From Christiangramia salexigens (lineage in GTDB: Bacteria > Bacteroidota > Bacteroidia > Flavobacteriales > Flavobacteriaceae), in assembly GCF_001889005.1 (NCBI RefSeq), contig NZ_CP018153.1, positions 526,001-590,000 on the forward strand: a stretch of DNA of 64,000 nucleotides, given 5' to 3'. Under the pieces are notes generated by a model that was given only the letters and a program-made list of their open reading frames with translations, was not told the origin of the DNA and ran no database searches. This document shows positions 8,883-17,794 of the stretch, one piece after another (within the stretch, counting starts at the first letter, position 1; every line of letters starts with the position of its first letter). The position numbers and the translations under genes were made by a program.

Positions 8883-9144
8883 ATGCTCAGTATGCCGTAT
8901 TTGTAATAAAGAAAAATTCCTCTAATGACATCTTTCCCATAAAATGCTACAGTAATTACTATCCAAAATTAGATTAGAATGCTTATTAATTGTCGAGATG
9001 CAGTTTTTAAGATTATTCTTGATTTACTCTAGGCATGAAGATTAAGGATAATTCAGGTCTATTGATGAACAAGTTTAAATCAACTCGTTGAAAATATATC
9101 AGCTTATTGGTTAAAATGAGATATAAGCAACGTTTCTTTGCAAA

Positions 9145-10233
9145 ATGTGGGAGAAAGCAATAAATGCAATAAAAGAAAATGACCTTGATTGGATAAAAGA
9201 AAACAGGTCAGACTTCCGTAACTTTTTCAAAGAAGAGAATACGTTACCTCAGGGGAAATTATCTTGTAATGCCCTTGAGGAGCATTATAAGAATAAATTG
9301 TTCAAAATGTTTCTACCCTCTTCTTTAGGTGGTTTGGCCATTGATCTTGGAGAGGGAGCCCGATTACTTGAAAATGCTTCCCGGCTAAATGGAAGTTGGG
9401 GCTGGTTGTTGGCCATTGGTGTAGGGGGAGCTTATTTCGCAGAATATCTAATGGAACCGCTTAGGAGTGATTTGTTTCTACCGGCAGAGGCACTCGTTGC
9501 CGGAAGCGGAAAACCATCAGGCATAGCCGTTAAGGTTGGTGAGCAGTGGGAAGTAAATGGAAGCTGGGATTACTGCAGCGGAAGCGAACAGGCTTCCTTA
9601 TTTACGGGTGTTACCCGTGTAGATGGAGTTCTCAAAGCTATAATTCTGCCAAAGGATCAGGTTACTATTCACAGAAATTGGAATACCATTGGGCTAAAAT
9701 TAACCTGTAGTCACACTATTCTTGCAGAGAATGTGAAGATACCTTCCGATCATATTTTTGATCTTTCAGATATACCACGTCCGTCAGATTATCCGCTTTC
9801 AAATTATCCATTTGATCTTTTCGCCAGGATTTGCTTTGTTCCTGTAATTATAGGATTGAGTAAAGCATTATGGGTGGAGATTAATAATATGAGCCTGGAG
9901 CGAATGCCTGTATGGCAAAATTTTCAGCCTGAAAAATATCATAAAGTTCAAAACCTGATCTCAGATTTTGAAAGAAAATTCGATTCACAAACAGCGAATT
10001 TTTATACTGTAGTCGCAAAGAGCTGGGACAATCACAAAAGGCATAAAAATATAAATGTAAATGAGGTTCAGAAAGTTAGCCTGGAGCTTAGTAAATTATG
10101 TTATAGCGCCGGATCTGAAATCCTGCCTTTTCTTGGTATGGAGGTCATGAACAAAGAACATCCGATACAAATCTGTTGGAAAGACCTTAGAACCGCCTAT
10201 CAACACATGATCTTTAGAGATTACTCACTTTAG
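9145..10233 (+). CDS. Acyl-CoA dehydrogenase-like flavoprotein
   Basis: The fold is recognisable by the N-terminal helical segment with FLPSSLGGLAIDLGEGARLLENASRLNGSWGW, the middle beta domain with VNGSWDYCSGSEQASLFTGVTR, and the C-terminal helical segment. At 362 residues it is close to the family length (about 380). The Gly-Ser-Trp pattern in the beta domain is more like the flavin monooxygenase (HpaB/DszC-like) branch than fatty acyl-CoA dehydrogenases, and I do not see the catalytic Glu block. It stands alone and converges with the ABC permease gene, three bases apart. Substrate unknown. Confidence 0.65.
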   Translation: MWEKAINAIKENDLDWIKENRSDFRNFFKEENTLPQGKLSCNALEEHYKNKLFKMFLPSSLGGLAIDLGEGARLLENASRLNGSWGWLLAIGVGGAYFAEYLMEPLRSDLFLPAEALVAGSGKPSGIAVKVGEQWEVNGSWDYCSGSEQASLFTGVTRVDGVLKAIILPKDQVTIHRNWNTIGLKLTCSHTILAENVKIPSDHIFDLSDIPRPSDYPLSNYPFDLFARICFVPVIIGLSKALWVEINNMSLERMPVWQNFQPEKYHKVQNLISDFERKFDSQTANFYTVVAKSWDNHKRHKNINVNEVQKVSLELSKLCYSAGSEILPFLGMEVMNKEHPIQICWKDLRTAYQHMIFRDYSL

Positions 10234-10235
10234 TT

Positions 10236-12791
10236 TTAATTTAATTCCTTACGCAAAACTTCAAGTGGTGGACTTTTTATCACACTAAGGCTGTTACTAA
10301 TTCCTATAAGCATTACCAGTATAGTAACTCCTGGGAGTATCACTAAAAATGGAATGAAAGAGGGAATAAAACTGGTTTCGAAAACGAACAAGGCCAGTAA
10401 CTGACTACTAATAAGGGATAATAGAATTCCGGAAGTGCTTCCAAGAATTCCCAGATAGAAATACTCCATAGCAAGGATACGGATGATCTGATCACTTCTC
10501 GCGCCTAGTGTTCGTAGAAGTACACTCTCTCTGGCACGTTGATATTTACTTGTTCTTACCGCGCCAAGCAGCACAATGATTCCAGTTATTAAACTAAAGA
10601 ATGCCATAAAATTAATTAGCCAGGAAATTCTGGAAAGTACATTTTCAATAACTGATAGTACTTGCCTTAGATCCAACACTGAAATATTAGGAAATTCTTT
10701 TACGAGTTCTCTTTGTAGTTGTGCAGAAGAAGCTTCATTTGGAGTTCGTGTAGTAAGTACCCTGAATTGCGGTGCATCTTCCAAAATACCTGCGGGAAAT
10801 ACGATAGAAAAATTTAACTGCATCCGGCTCCAGTCTACAGCACGTATGCTACCAATCTTGGTTTCCAGTAGTACGCCCTGCACATTGAAATTTATTATAT
10901 CACCTATCTCAACCTGAGCATCTTCAGCAAAATTACTGCTCACAGAAATAGGGATGATCCCGTTGCCGTCGGTTTGGCTCGTCCAAACACCTTCTTCGAT
11001 AATTTCAGAAGATATAATGGAATCCCTGTAAGTGGTTCGGAATTCATGGTTTAGAACCCAGGTATTGATTTCTGAAGTAGTGTCTTTTCTAATTTCGTTT
11101 ACCGGTACACCTTTTATACTATTTACCCGCATTGTGACTATAGGAATATCTTCCAAAACTTTCAGGTCGTTATTCGATATACTTAAAGCAACAGAATCGG
11201 TTTGCTGGGATTGAACGTCAAGTAATATCAAATTTGGGTTATTACCCTGATCATCTATCGAAGCTTGTGCCAGCAACAGATCTTTGGTGAAATAAAGTGT
11301 GCTTAGTAAAAAGGTTGCAATTCCAATCACCAGGATCAGGATCAAAGTCTGATTCTGAGGCCTGAAAAGATTCAATAAGCTCTGCCGGGAGACAAATCCC
11401 CATGAGGCCGGAAAATATTTTTTTATGGCTCTCATAAACAGATTAGCGATCCCGGCAATAATCATGAAAGTAACTAAGGTGCCAGCTACGAAAACCAGAG
11501 AATATTGCCAGTTGCGTAAAAGCCAGAAAGCAAAAAGATAAATAAAAATAAATATAGCTGTGAGTACGAAGAGACCTGCATTTTTGGACCTTAAGCTTGT
11601 TTTGAGTTGAACTCTTAAGGCTTGTAAAGGAGAAATGTATAAGGTGCTTATTAAAGGATAACTGGCAAATAGGATGGACATGACCACACCTAGAATAATA
11701 CCCATAATAATAACCTGAGAAATAAATACAATTTCAATATCTACAGGCAATAGATCCTTAATTATTATTGGAAATAACTCCTGTAGCAAGAGTCCGGCCA
11801 TAGTTCCCAATAAGCCTCCTATCAAACCTATAAATGAGATCTGTATGAGGTAAATATAAAAGGTTTGTTTTCGGGTGGCTCCCAAGCATTTTAAAATGGC
11901 TATAGCACTTAGTTTTTCTTTAATATAAATATTTATAGCACTGGCAATCCCTATACATCCCAATAGCAATGCGATAAAAGCAACAAGGTTCAAAAATTTT
12001 CCAAAATTCTGAAATCTACGTCCCAAACGTTCACTTGTGGATAGATGGGTGTCGAGGTCTGCATTTTCGGCATCCAGGATGGGGTCCAGGTTCTTATCCA
12101 GAAGTTCGAGGTCCATTTCCGGTGGGGCTACGAAATAATAATCATAATTTATACGACTGCCGGTTTGAACAAGACCGGTTTTATCTATAAATGAGTGGGG
12201 AATTATTACCGGTGGAGCGATGGAACTAAAAATGCCGGAACTTCCCGGTGAAGCTTTTAAGGCTCCAATAACAGGAAGTTGGATATTCCCTATTTTAATG
12301 CTGTCTCCAGGTTGAATATCGAGTTGCAACATTAGTGTAGCATCCACGAGGGCACCACCTTTACCCTGATATTCTGAAGCCGCATTTATAGGTTCGGTTT
12401 CAATTTTACCATAAAAAGGGAAGCCTTCGGTTATTCCTTTGACCTGAACCAGCTTAGTACTGCCGTTTTTAGGAAAGGCGGCCATAGAGGCAAAACCAAC
12501 AGATTTTGCATCTTCACCTCCAAGTGAATCTATTATCGAAGTAACTCTTTCGTTGATTGGTTTATCACTGTCAATAATATAATCTGCGCCCATCAAGGAC
12601 TTGGATTGAAGTGATATATTATTTTTAAGGTTTTCTGAAAAGGATTGGATGGATACAACGGCGGCGATTCCTAGAACTATCGAAGCTATAAATAAGACAA
12701 GTTTTTTTCGGCTTGCCTTACCATCGCGCCAGGCCATTTTAAACAACCAGCCTGCACCTGTTTTTATATTCCTATTTTCGTCGTTATCCAT
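10236..12791 (-). CDS. ABC transporter permease, YbbP-like (double FtsX)
   Basis: The protein of 851 residues has one N-terminal membrane helix (KKLVLFIASIVLGIAAVVSI), a large periplasmic part, and two FtsX-type bundles: three or four helices around residues 260-400, a middle pair around 410-490, and a last bundle after residue 720 ending with LEVLRKEL. Length and layout match E. coli YbbP. It overlaps the ATPase gene start by 8 bases. In E. coli ybbA-ybbP is transcribed away from tesA, and the same divergent pair is seen here, so I infer a lysophospholipid or envelope-related export or lipid-handling function; the substrate is unknown. Confidence 0.85.
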   Translation of the reverse strand: MDNDENRNIKTGAGWLFKMAWRDGKASRKKLVLFIASIVLGIAAVVSIQSFSENLKNNISLQSKSLMGADYIIDSDKPINERVTSIIDSLGGEDAKSVGFASMAAFPKNGSTKLVQVKGITEGFPFYGKIETEPINAASEYQGKGGALVDATLMLQLDIQPGDSIKIGNIQLPVIGALKASPGSSGIFSSIAPPVIIPHSFIDKTGLVQTGSRINYDYYFVAPPEMDLELLDKNLDPILDAENADLDTHLSTSERLGRRFQNFGKFLNLVAFIALLLGCIGIASAINIYIKEKLSAIAILKCLGATRKQTFYIYLIQISFIGLIGGLLGTMAGLLLQELFPIIIKDLLPVDIEIVFISQVIIMGIILGVVMSILFASYPLISTLYISPLQALRVQLKTSLRSKNAGLFVLTAIFIFIYLFAFWLLRNWQYSLVFVAGTLVTFMIIAGIANLFMRAIKKYFPASWGFVSRQSLLNLFRPQNQTLILILVIGIATFLLSTLYFTKDLLLAQASIDDQGNNPNLILLDVQSQQTDSVALSISNNDLKVLEDIPIVTMRVNSIKGVPVNEIRKDTTSEINTWVLNHEFRTTYRDSIISSEIIEEGVWTSQTDGNGIIPISVSSNFAEDAQVEIGDIINFNVQGVLLETKIGSIRAVDWSRMQLNFSIVFPAGILEDAPQFRVLTTRTPNEASSAQLQRELVKEFPNISVLDLRQVLSVIENVLSRISWLINFMAFFSLITGIIVLLGAVRTSKYQRARESVLLRTLGARSDQIIRILAMEYFYLGILGSTSGILLSLISSQLLALFVFETSFIPSFIPFLVILPGVTILVMLIGISNSLSVIKSPPLEVLRKELN

Positions 12792-13473
12792 TATTTACAG
12801 ATTGCATTTCAAGAATCTTACCCCCTTTTAATTTTAGGATCCGTTGGGTTTTTCTGGCTAGCTCCACGTCATGTGTTACGATCACAAGTGTAGTTCCAGA
12901 TTCTTTATTTAAGTTTAAAAGAAGTTCTATTACTTTTTTACCGGTCTCCTCATCCAGATTTCCTGTGGGCTCATCTGCAAATAGTATGGAAGGTTTATTG
13001 CTAAATGCTCTCGCCAATGCCACTCTTTGCTGTTCACCTCCCGACAATTGAGACGGATAATGATCATGCCTGTCTGAAAGTCCGACCTTTTCCAATAATT
13101 CCATACTGATCTTCATGGCATTTTTTTCTCCTCTGAGTTCCAGTGGAACCGCAACATTTTCCAAAGCAGTAAGGGTAGGTAATAGCTGAAAGTTTTGAAA
13201 AACAAAACCCACTTTTTCATTTCTTAGAATGGCCCTTTGATCCTCTGAAAGGCTGCTTAAATTTGAACCGCAAAGCTCAATAGTCCCCGATTCAGACTGG
13301 TCCAGGCCTGCACAAAGACCAAGCAAGGTTGTTTTTCCACTACCAGAAGGACCAACGATGGCAAAGCTTTCTTTCTCCTCAACACTAAAATTAATGTCCT
13401 GAAGAACCGTTAGCTTTTTTGAACCACTGTTATAGCTCTTCTTTAAATTTTGTACGTTTAATATCTTTGCCAT
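12784..13473 (-). CDS. ABC transporter ATP-binding protein, YbbA-like
   Basis: A complete small ATPase of the LolD/MacB class: Walker A GPSGSGKTTLLG, Q loop FVFQNFQLLPTLTALENV, signature LSGGEQQRVALARAF, Walker B ILFADEPTGNLD and H loop VIVTHDVELA. It pairs with the overlapping permease gene. The start ATG at 13473 leaves 68 bases to the divergent GDSL lipase gene, so both promoters are packed in that gap. The gene order lipase, ATPase, permease copies tesA-ybbA-ybbP. Confidence 0.92.
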   Translation of the reverse strand: MAKILNVQNLKKSYNSGSKKLTVLQDINFSVEEKESFAIVGPSGSGKTTLLGLCAGLDQSESGTIELCGSNLSSLSEDQRAILRNEKVGFVFQNFQLLPTLTALENVAVPLELRGEKNAMKISMELLEKVGLSDRHDHYPSQLSGGEQQRVALARAFSNKPSILFADEPTGNLDEETGKKVIELLLNLNKESGTTLVIVTHDVELARKTQRILKLKGGKILEMQSVNNG

Positions 13474-13541
13474 CTTTACTGAATATTTCCGGTGGAGTGG
13501 GTAACAAATTAAAGAAATGATTTTGATTAAATAGGTGTGTT

Positions 13542-14228
13542 ATGAGAAGCTTAATAATTGTTTGCATTATGGCCTTGATGTTTTTCTCCTGTGGTGAAGA
13601 GCAAAGGAAGAAGTCAGATTCTGAGCGTTCTGCTGTGGAAGAAAGCCTTACTGCAGAAGATACAAAGGAGACATCGGGTATTATACTTTTTTTTGGCAAC
13701 AGTCTTACTGCCGGAATGGGACTTGAACCAGATGAAGCTTTCCCGGCGATTATTCAGAATAAATTAGATTCTCTTAACCTCGACTATAAAGTGATCAATG
13801 CTGGGCTTAGTGGCGAAACAACTGCAGGTGGAAAGAACCGTCTTAGCTGGGTATTAAAACAAGATATTGAAGTTTTTGTTTTGGAACTTGGTGCGAATGA
13901 TGGCTTACGCGGAATACCACTTGAAGAAACCAGGGCCAATCTTCAGGAAATTATAGATTTTGTTCGCAGGAAGAACCCTGAGACCAAGATCATACTGACA
14001 GGAATGCAAATCCCTCCAAATCTTGGACAGGATTATACTTCCGGTTTTAAAAAGATCTTCCCCGAATTGGCTGAAAAGAATGATATCTATTTGATTCCTT
14101 TTTTACTTGAAGATGTTGCCGGTGTTCCAGAATTAAATCAAAAAGATGGAATTCACCCCACCGCTGACGGTCAAAAGATTTTGGCTGATAATGTTTGGGA
14201 AGTACTTAAGCAGGCTATTAACCAATAA
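13542..14228 (+). CDS. tesA: Arylesterase / lysophospholipase of the GDSL family (TesA-like), lipoprotein
   Basis: SGNH-hydrolase blocks are all present: block I LFFGNSLTAGMG with the nucleophile Ser, block II Gly in INAGLSGETTAGG, block III ELGANDGLRG with Asn, and block V DGIHPTADG with Asp and His. The N-terminus is a lipoprotein signal with Cys in MFFSCGEE, unlike the cleaved signal of E. coli TesA, so the enzyme is likely tethered in the periplasm or outer membrane. Between residues 20 and 45 lies an acidic linker. Divergent from the YbbA/YbbP-like transporter genes. Acyl-ester hydrolysis is secure; the natural substrate is not known. Confidence 0.88.
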   Translation: MRSLIIVCIMALMFFSCGEEQRKKSDSERSAVEESLTAEDTKETSGIILFFGNSLTAGMGLEPDEAFPAIIQNKLDSLNLDYKVINAGLSGETTAGGKNRLSWVLKQDIEVFVLELGANDGLRGIPLEETRANLQEIIDFVRRKNPETKIILTGMQIPPNLGQDYTSGFKKIFPELAEKNDIYLIPFLLEDVAGVPELNQKDGIHPTADGQKILADNVWEVLKQAINQ

Positions 14229-14239
14229 GAATTAAGAGG

Positions 14240-14926
14240 TTACAAAGGGGTTCTCGGGTAATTATGGATCTCCTTAACCTCACCTTCAGTCCTTTCACTT
14301 AAAACACGGCTTGGTTTATTACCTTCAGCGATCTGAATGGCCATTTTAATAGCTTCTTCTTCGTCCTCATAATTTCTCACAACAGAATTATTGTGATCCA
14401 GAACATGCCAGTGTTGCTCTTCATCTATCCATTTAACCTGGTAGGTCCTTTCTTTAATAACGTCCTGCTTATTTTTTATAAGGTCCCAGACAATCTTTCC
14501 GTCGCTGTAATTGCCATCAGGATAGGGCATAGGAAGAATGGCGAAAAAGATATAATACCATGAAAAATAAGTAAACTGATAGGTGAAAATATTTGCTTCG
14601 AGAACATCGTGCTGTATAAGCAGGCCGATGGCAGCGATGCCAATGATATTAAATAAGACACCACCCGAAAAAATCAGAATGTTACCAAAGCGTTCCCTTT
14701 TTGGAAGATTTTCGAAGGTGCATAGCCCGTACCAGAAATAATATTGCCTAATATCCAGCATTCCAATTTTAAAAATAGATTTTCCAGAGCCAATGCTCAC
14801 CTTAATATTTTTTCCTCCCATGATCCAGGCAAAAAAAACATGACCAAATTCGTGTAAAATGGAGATCACCGGAAGCACAATAAAGAAGGCGAGTATAAAC
14901 TTAGGGACATCAGATAATCCAAACAT
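14240..14926 (-). CDS. M50-like membrane metalloprotease (site-2 protease family), putative
   Basis: The first helix contains ISILHEFGHVFFAWIMGG, an HExxH zinc motif within the membrane as in M50 proteases, and a later segment reads FFAILPMPYPDGNYSDGK, resembling the NxxPxxxxDG third-ligand motif though the Asn is replaced. Four membrane helices fit in residues 5-165. The last 70 residues are soluble (about KERTYQVKWIDEEQHWHVLDHNN) and look like a small beta domain. The gene stands alone. The usual PDZ domain is absent. Protease function is inferred from motifs; the substrate is unknown. Confidence 0.6.
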   Translation of the reverse strand: MFGLSDVPKFILAFFIVLPVISILHEFGHVFFAWIMGGKNIKVSIGSGKSIFKIGMLDIRQYYFWYGLCTFENLPKRERFGNILIFSGGVLFNIIGIAAIGLLIQHDVLEANIFTYQFTYFSWYYIFFAILPMPYPDGNYSDGKIVWDLIKNKQDVIKERTYQVKWIDEEQHWHVLDHNNSVVRNYEDEEEAIKMAIQIAEGNKPSRVLSERTEGEVKEIHNYPRTPL

Positions 14927-15038
14927 TGCTAATGAATTATAAATTTAAAATCGCAAGTTACTGATTGAGGATGCCTTTTTTTTAAAAATTTAGTTAAGAC
15001 CTTAGGAATCGTTAAAGTGGAAATTAAATGGGAAGCAA

Positions 15039-15419
15039 TTACTGTTTTATTAATTGGTATAATCCCACACTTACAAGTACAGATATGGCAGCCGTAGTCC
15101 CAAGTGCACCTCCGAAACCTTTAAAGAACGGACTGCCTAGATAGTAAATCAAAACGAAAACTAGGGCGGCAAGTATTAAATAGATATAATTTCCCAATAC
15201 CTTAAAAGATACCATGCCGATAAATGAAGCACCGAAAAATACTAACGGAATTTCCTTAGTAAGTTCGGGAGATAAGATATTAGGGAAGAAAAAAAAGAAC
15301 AGGCCTATCGGGAATGATAATAACGCTGAAGCTTTTACGGGGCCCATTTTAAAGTGGTTATTCAGAATATGAGTGAGAATAGCCGATAATATTCCGGTAA
15401 ATAATAAAATGACTATCAT
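15039..15419 (-). CDS. Small polytopic membrane protein, paralogue of its neighbour
   Basis: The protein of 126 residues is almost entirely hydrophobic, with about four helices (residues 1-18, 28-47, 56-72, 75-95 and a last one after 103). The segment SPFFKGFGGALGTTAAIS aligns with ILIGFGGKLGTVAFGG near the end of the upstream protein, and LVFFGASFIGMVS aligns with AIYCGTFTGMTS, so the two are paralogues. Start and stop of the pair overlap in ATGA, implying translational coupling and probably a heteromeric membrane complex. No family recognised. Confidence 0.7.
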   Translation of the reverse strand: MIVILLFTGILSAILTHILNNHFKMGPVKASALLSFPIGLFFFFFPNILSPELTKEIPLVFFGASFIGMVSFKVLGNYIYLILAALVFVLIYYLGSPFFKGFGGALGTTAAISVLVSVGLYQLIKQ

Positions 15420-15964
15420 GCTAATAGATACATTATTATTGAAGTGGTGGTAACTCCTCCAAATGCAACAGTTCCTAATTTACCTCCGAAGCCTATCAAA
15501 ATATTTTTCGACATCACCAGAAGAAGACCTGTAAGAGAGCCTGAAATTAATATGAATTCTATTCCTTCTGCGAGCATAGGGGAGGTCATTCCAGTAAATG
15601 TTCCGCAATAGATAGCTGCAGGTAAACTTTTCAAGATGTTCGAATCCTTTTTTATATCCGGAAGAAATGATCCCAGTAATCCAATCCCGGCCGCTGCCAG
15701 CACAGAACCTGTTTCAAACTTTAGGTTGACTAAGTAAGTAGTCGTAGCGCCAATGATCGCAAATAGAATGATAAGAATATCACCTGCGGTGTGAGTGGTC
15801 TCAGATCTTGGGGTTTTATAGTAGGCCAGACCAATTAATCCAGCCATGATGCATATTAGAACCCAACTCGAATATGAATGCTCCTGATTCAGGCCAACCG
15901 AAGCAATAAATATCAGATGTAATAGCAACAGAAAAATAAACGAAATGCGCCGGAAAATTATCAT
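15416..15964 (-). CDS. Polytopic membrane protein, paralogue of its neighbour
   Basis: The protein of 182 residues has about six hydrophobic helices. Its C-terminal 100 residues share the GFGGkLGT and GtFtGM motifs and the same spacing with the downstream 126-residue protein; an extra N-terminal pair of helices (residues 8-45) makes it longer. The stop codon overlaps the start of the smaller gene by four bases. The glycine-rich conserved turns suggest re-entrant loops, as in small transporters, but no function can be assigned. Confidence 0.7.
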   Translation of the reverse strand: MIIFRRISFIFLLLLHLIFIASVGLNQEHSYSSWVLICIMAGLIGLAYYKTPRSETTHTAGDILIILFAIIGATTTYLVNLKFETGSVLAAAGIGLLGSFLPDIKKDSNILKSLPAAIYCGTFTGMTSPMLAEGIEFILISGSLTGLLLVMSKNILIGFGGKLGTVAFGGVTTTSIIMYLLA

Positions 15965-16018
15965 AGATTTTTTCTTGGGCGCAAAGATAAAATTTTGAAA
16001 ATGAACAGAACTGAAATT

Positions 16019-16444
16019 TTAATCTGAAGGTTTAGACCGCTTTAATGGGGAGTCGCAGTTGCCTTCCATGATCTCATCAAAATGATTCATGAGATCAAAA
16101 GGATCTTCTTCAGAGATCCTCCATTTACCTCTTTTAAATTGGAAGGTGTAGGTATAGGTTTTTTAATCGGACTTTTCAGAATCATTAATTACAATAAGGA
16201 TTTTGTCCTTTGATTTAAAATTTGTCTGAAAATCGAAGGCATCAGGTTCATTTAGCCTAAAAAGCAAGGTTGACTCATTAATAACAAAGTCGCTGTCCAT
16301 GAGATAAGTAGGCATTACTGGCTCCCCCATAGCAAATTCCTCTATATTCTTATTGTACCGGAAATGTACCCAGTAGTGCTTATAGCCATCCTTCTTTTTA
16401 AGCTTACAACTGCAGAATTTGATTTTATCTGAAATCTTACACAT
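16019..16444 (-). pseudogene. Small conserved-looking gene interrupted by an in-frame TAA
   Basis: From ATG 16444 the frame encodes 93 residues (MCKISDKIKFCSCKLKKKDG...NDSEKSD) and stops at TAA 16163-16165. In the same frame, with no shift, 47 more codons follow to TAA at 16019-16021, beginning KTYTYTFQFKRGKWRISEED. This tail looks like genuine protein (alternating beta strand, then acidic helix) and has no start codon of its own near the break. One base change, for example CAA, AAA or GAA to TAA, would explain it. Alternatives are a naturally short protein with a fossil tail, a sequence error, or readthrough. Function unknown. Confidence 0.5.
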
Positions 16445-16557
16445 TTATATTCCTTATAAGAGTAAGAAATGAATTTAAGTGAATTGACTCTAATTATGAG
16501 AATTCAGGTAGACGAAGTCTTATAAACTGGTAGATCTCAAAAACACATGCCTTGTGC

Positions 16558-16767
16558 CTAACTCAGACCAGGGATTTCGATCATTTTCCCATTCTTTAAC
16601 TGGCCTAAAACGATCACATCTTTACTTTCCTTATATTCTTCTATAGCGATCTCTAATTGTTCTTTAGTATCGCGACGGATTTTCACACCGTTCTTCTGAT
16701 TTTTATTGCGGACTTCAATGTAAAATCCGTCTCTTAAATCCTTTGGTTTTGTTGAAGGTCTTCCCAT
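16558..16767 (-). CDS. Small hypothetical protein with basic N-terminus
   Basis: The protein has 69 residues. It begins MGRPSTKPKDLRDGFYIEVRN, where GRPSTKP is AT-hook-like, followed by a strand and a charged helix (KEQLEIAIEEYKESKDV) and a short strand pair. A compact nucleic-acid-binding fold is possible but is my inference. On the minus strand a TATATTTG element lies 7 bases upstream of the ATG, which would give a nearly leaderless mRNA. Confidence 0.6.
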   Translation of the reverse strand: MGRPSTKPKDLRDGFYIEVRNKNQKNGVKIRRDTKEQLEIAIEEYKESKDVIVLGQLKNGKMIEIPGLS

Positions 16768-16773
16768 AACTTA

Positions 16774-16781
16774 CAAATATA
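16774..16781 (-). promoter_or_regulatory. Possible -7 promoter element of the 69-residue protein gene
   Basis: TATATTTG on the minus strand fits the Bacteroidota -7 consensus. It is only 6 bases from the ATG, so the transcript would be leaderless or nearly so. No matching TTTG at -33 is seen. Confidence 0.3.
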
Positions 16782-17067
16782 TAATTTTCCAATATATAAG
16801 TTAGAAAATCTTTATTTACAAATATCATTTTGAATAGATTTTAAGAATTGTTTCGTCCTATTACCGATTAAAAAATACACGATGAATTTTATAAACATTA
16901 CTTGTTTAACGGAGATTTGGCATATTTTTTAAGTGCAGTAGTGTAATTCTATATATACTTTTTATGTTTTTTAAAAGCCCAGAAAGTTTTTTAGGGCCCT
17001 CTGAGACGGATTTATCAAAAAACGAATAGTTACACAAGCGTTAATTAACACTTAAACTTTCATATTA

Positions 17068-17084
17068 TAATAGTAATACTATTA
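17068..17084. promoter_or_regulatory. Candidate TetR operator
   Basis: TAATAGTAATACTATTA is a perfect 17-bp palindrome around a central A, 23 bases before the GTG start of the TetR-family gene. Position and symmetry fit an autoregulatory operator of the exporter operon. Confidence 0.5.
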
Positions 17085-17107
17085 ATTTAGCAGCAAATAC
17101 ATGAATT

Positions 17108-17794
17108 GTGGATGAGCTATTAAAAAATGTGAATATTTCGGTCAACTCCGAATTGTATCTCAAAGATCCCGAATCCAGTGCTTTGGGGAAGAAGATCGTA
17201 GGGCATGGGATTCATTTGATGGATCGTGTTGGTTTTGAAAAATTCACCTTCAAAAAGCTGGGTGTGGAGATAAATTCCAACGAGAGCTCGATATACCGCT
17301 ATTTTGAGAACAAACATAAATTTTTGGTTTATATCACCAACTGGTTCTGGGGCTGGAAGGAATTTCAAATGACCGTATCCACGTTTGGAATAAGTGATCC
17401 CGAAGAAAAGCTAATTAAAGGTATTGAAGTGATGACGCATCCCGTTGTTGAGGACATTCGTTTCAAGCATATCAATGAAGTCGCTTTAAATAAGATCATT
17501 ATTAACGAATCATCCAAATCCTATCTTACCAAGGAGGTAGACTCAGAGAATAAGGACGGTTATTTTTCGGTGTATAAGAGATTAGTGAAACGTACGGCGG
17601 CTATGATAAATGAGGTTGCGCCAGATTATCGTTTTCCTCTTAGTCTTTCCAGCATGATCCTGGATGGAGCGCTTCATCAGAATTTTTTAAAAGAACATTT
17701 TACTTCGATCACAGATTGTAACCAGAATGTTAGGGCTTCAGATTATTTTAAAGATCTGGTTATAAAAACTTTAAATATGAAAGATAATGGCTGA
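17108..17794 (+). CDS. TetR/AcrR-family transcriptional regulator
   Basis: The N-terminal helix-turn-helix reads VGHGIHLMDRVGFEKFTFKKLGVEINSNESSIYRYFENKHKFL, the usual TetR DNA-binding unit with the conserved aromatic YRYF turn. The C-terminal 140 residues are the helical ligand and dimer domain. Start: a stop codon lies two codons upstream in frame, so GTG at 17108 is the first possible start. It heads a four-gene unit; its end overlaps the ABC transporter gene by 8 bases. It most likely represses this exporter operon through the palindrome at 17068. Confidence 0.85.
   Translation: MDELLKNVNISVNSELYLKDPESSALGKKIVGHGIHLMDRVGFEKFTFKKLGVEINSNESSIYRYFENKHKFLVYITNWFWGWKEFQMTVSTFGISDPEEKLIKGIEVMTHPVVEDIRFKHINEVALNKIIINESSKSYLTKEVDSENKDGYFSVYKRLVKRTAAMINEVAPDYRFPLSLSSMILDGALHQNFLKEHFTSITDCNQNVRASDYFKDLVIKTLNMKDNG

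Larger units (their letters stand above)
16768..17107. other. Intergenic region between small protein gene and TetR operon
   Basis: 340 AT-rich bases with divergent promoters expected at both ends. Apart from the -7 element at 16774 and the 17-bp palindrome at 17068, I see no gene or RNA. Confidence 0.5.

Noticed and set aside
8883..9144. Possible gene or RNA between YihY and acyl-CoA dehydrogenase-like genes
   Set aside because: 262 AT-rich bases without frame, stem or promoter motif that I could support.
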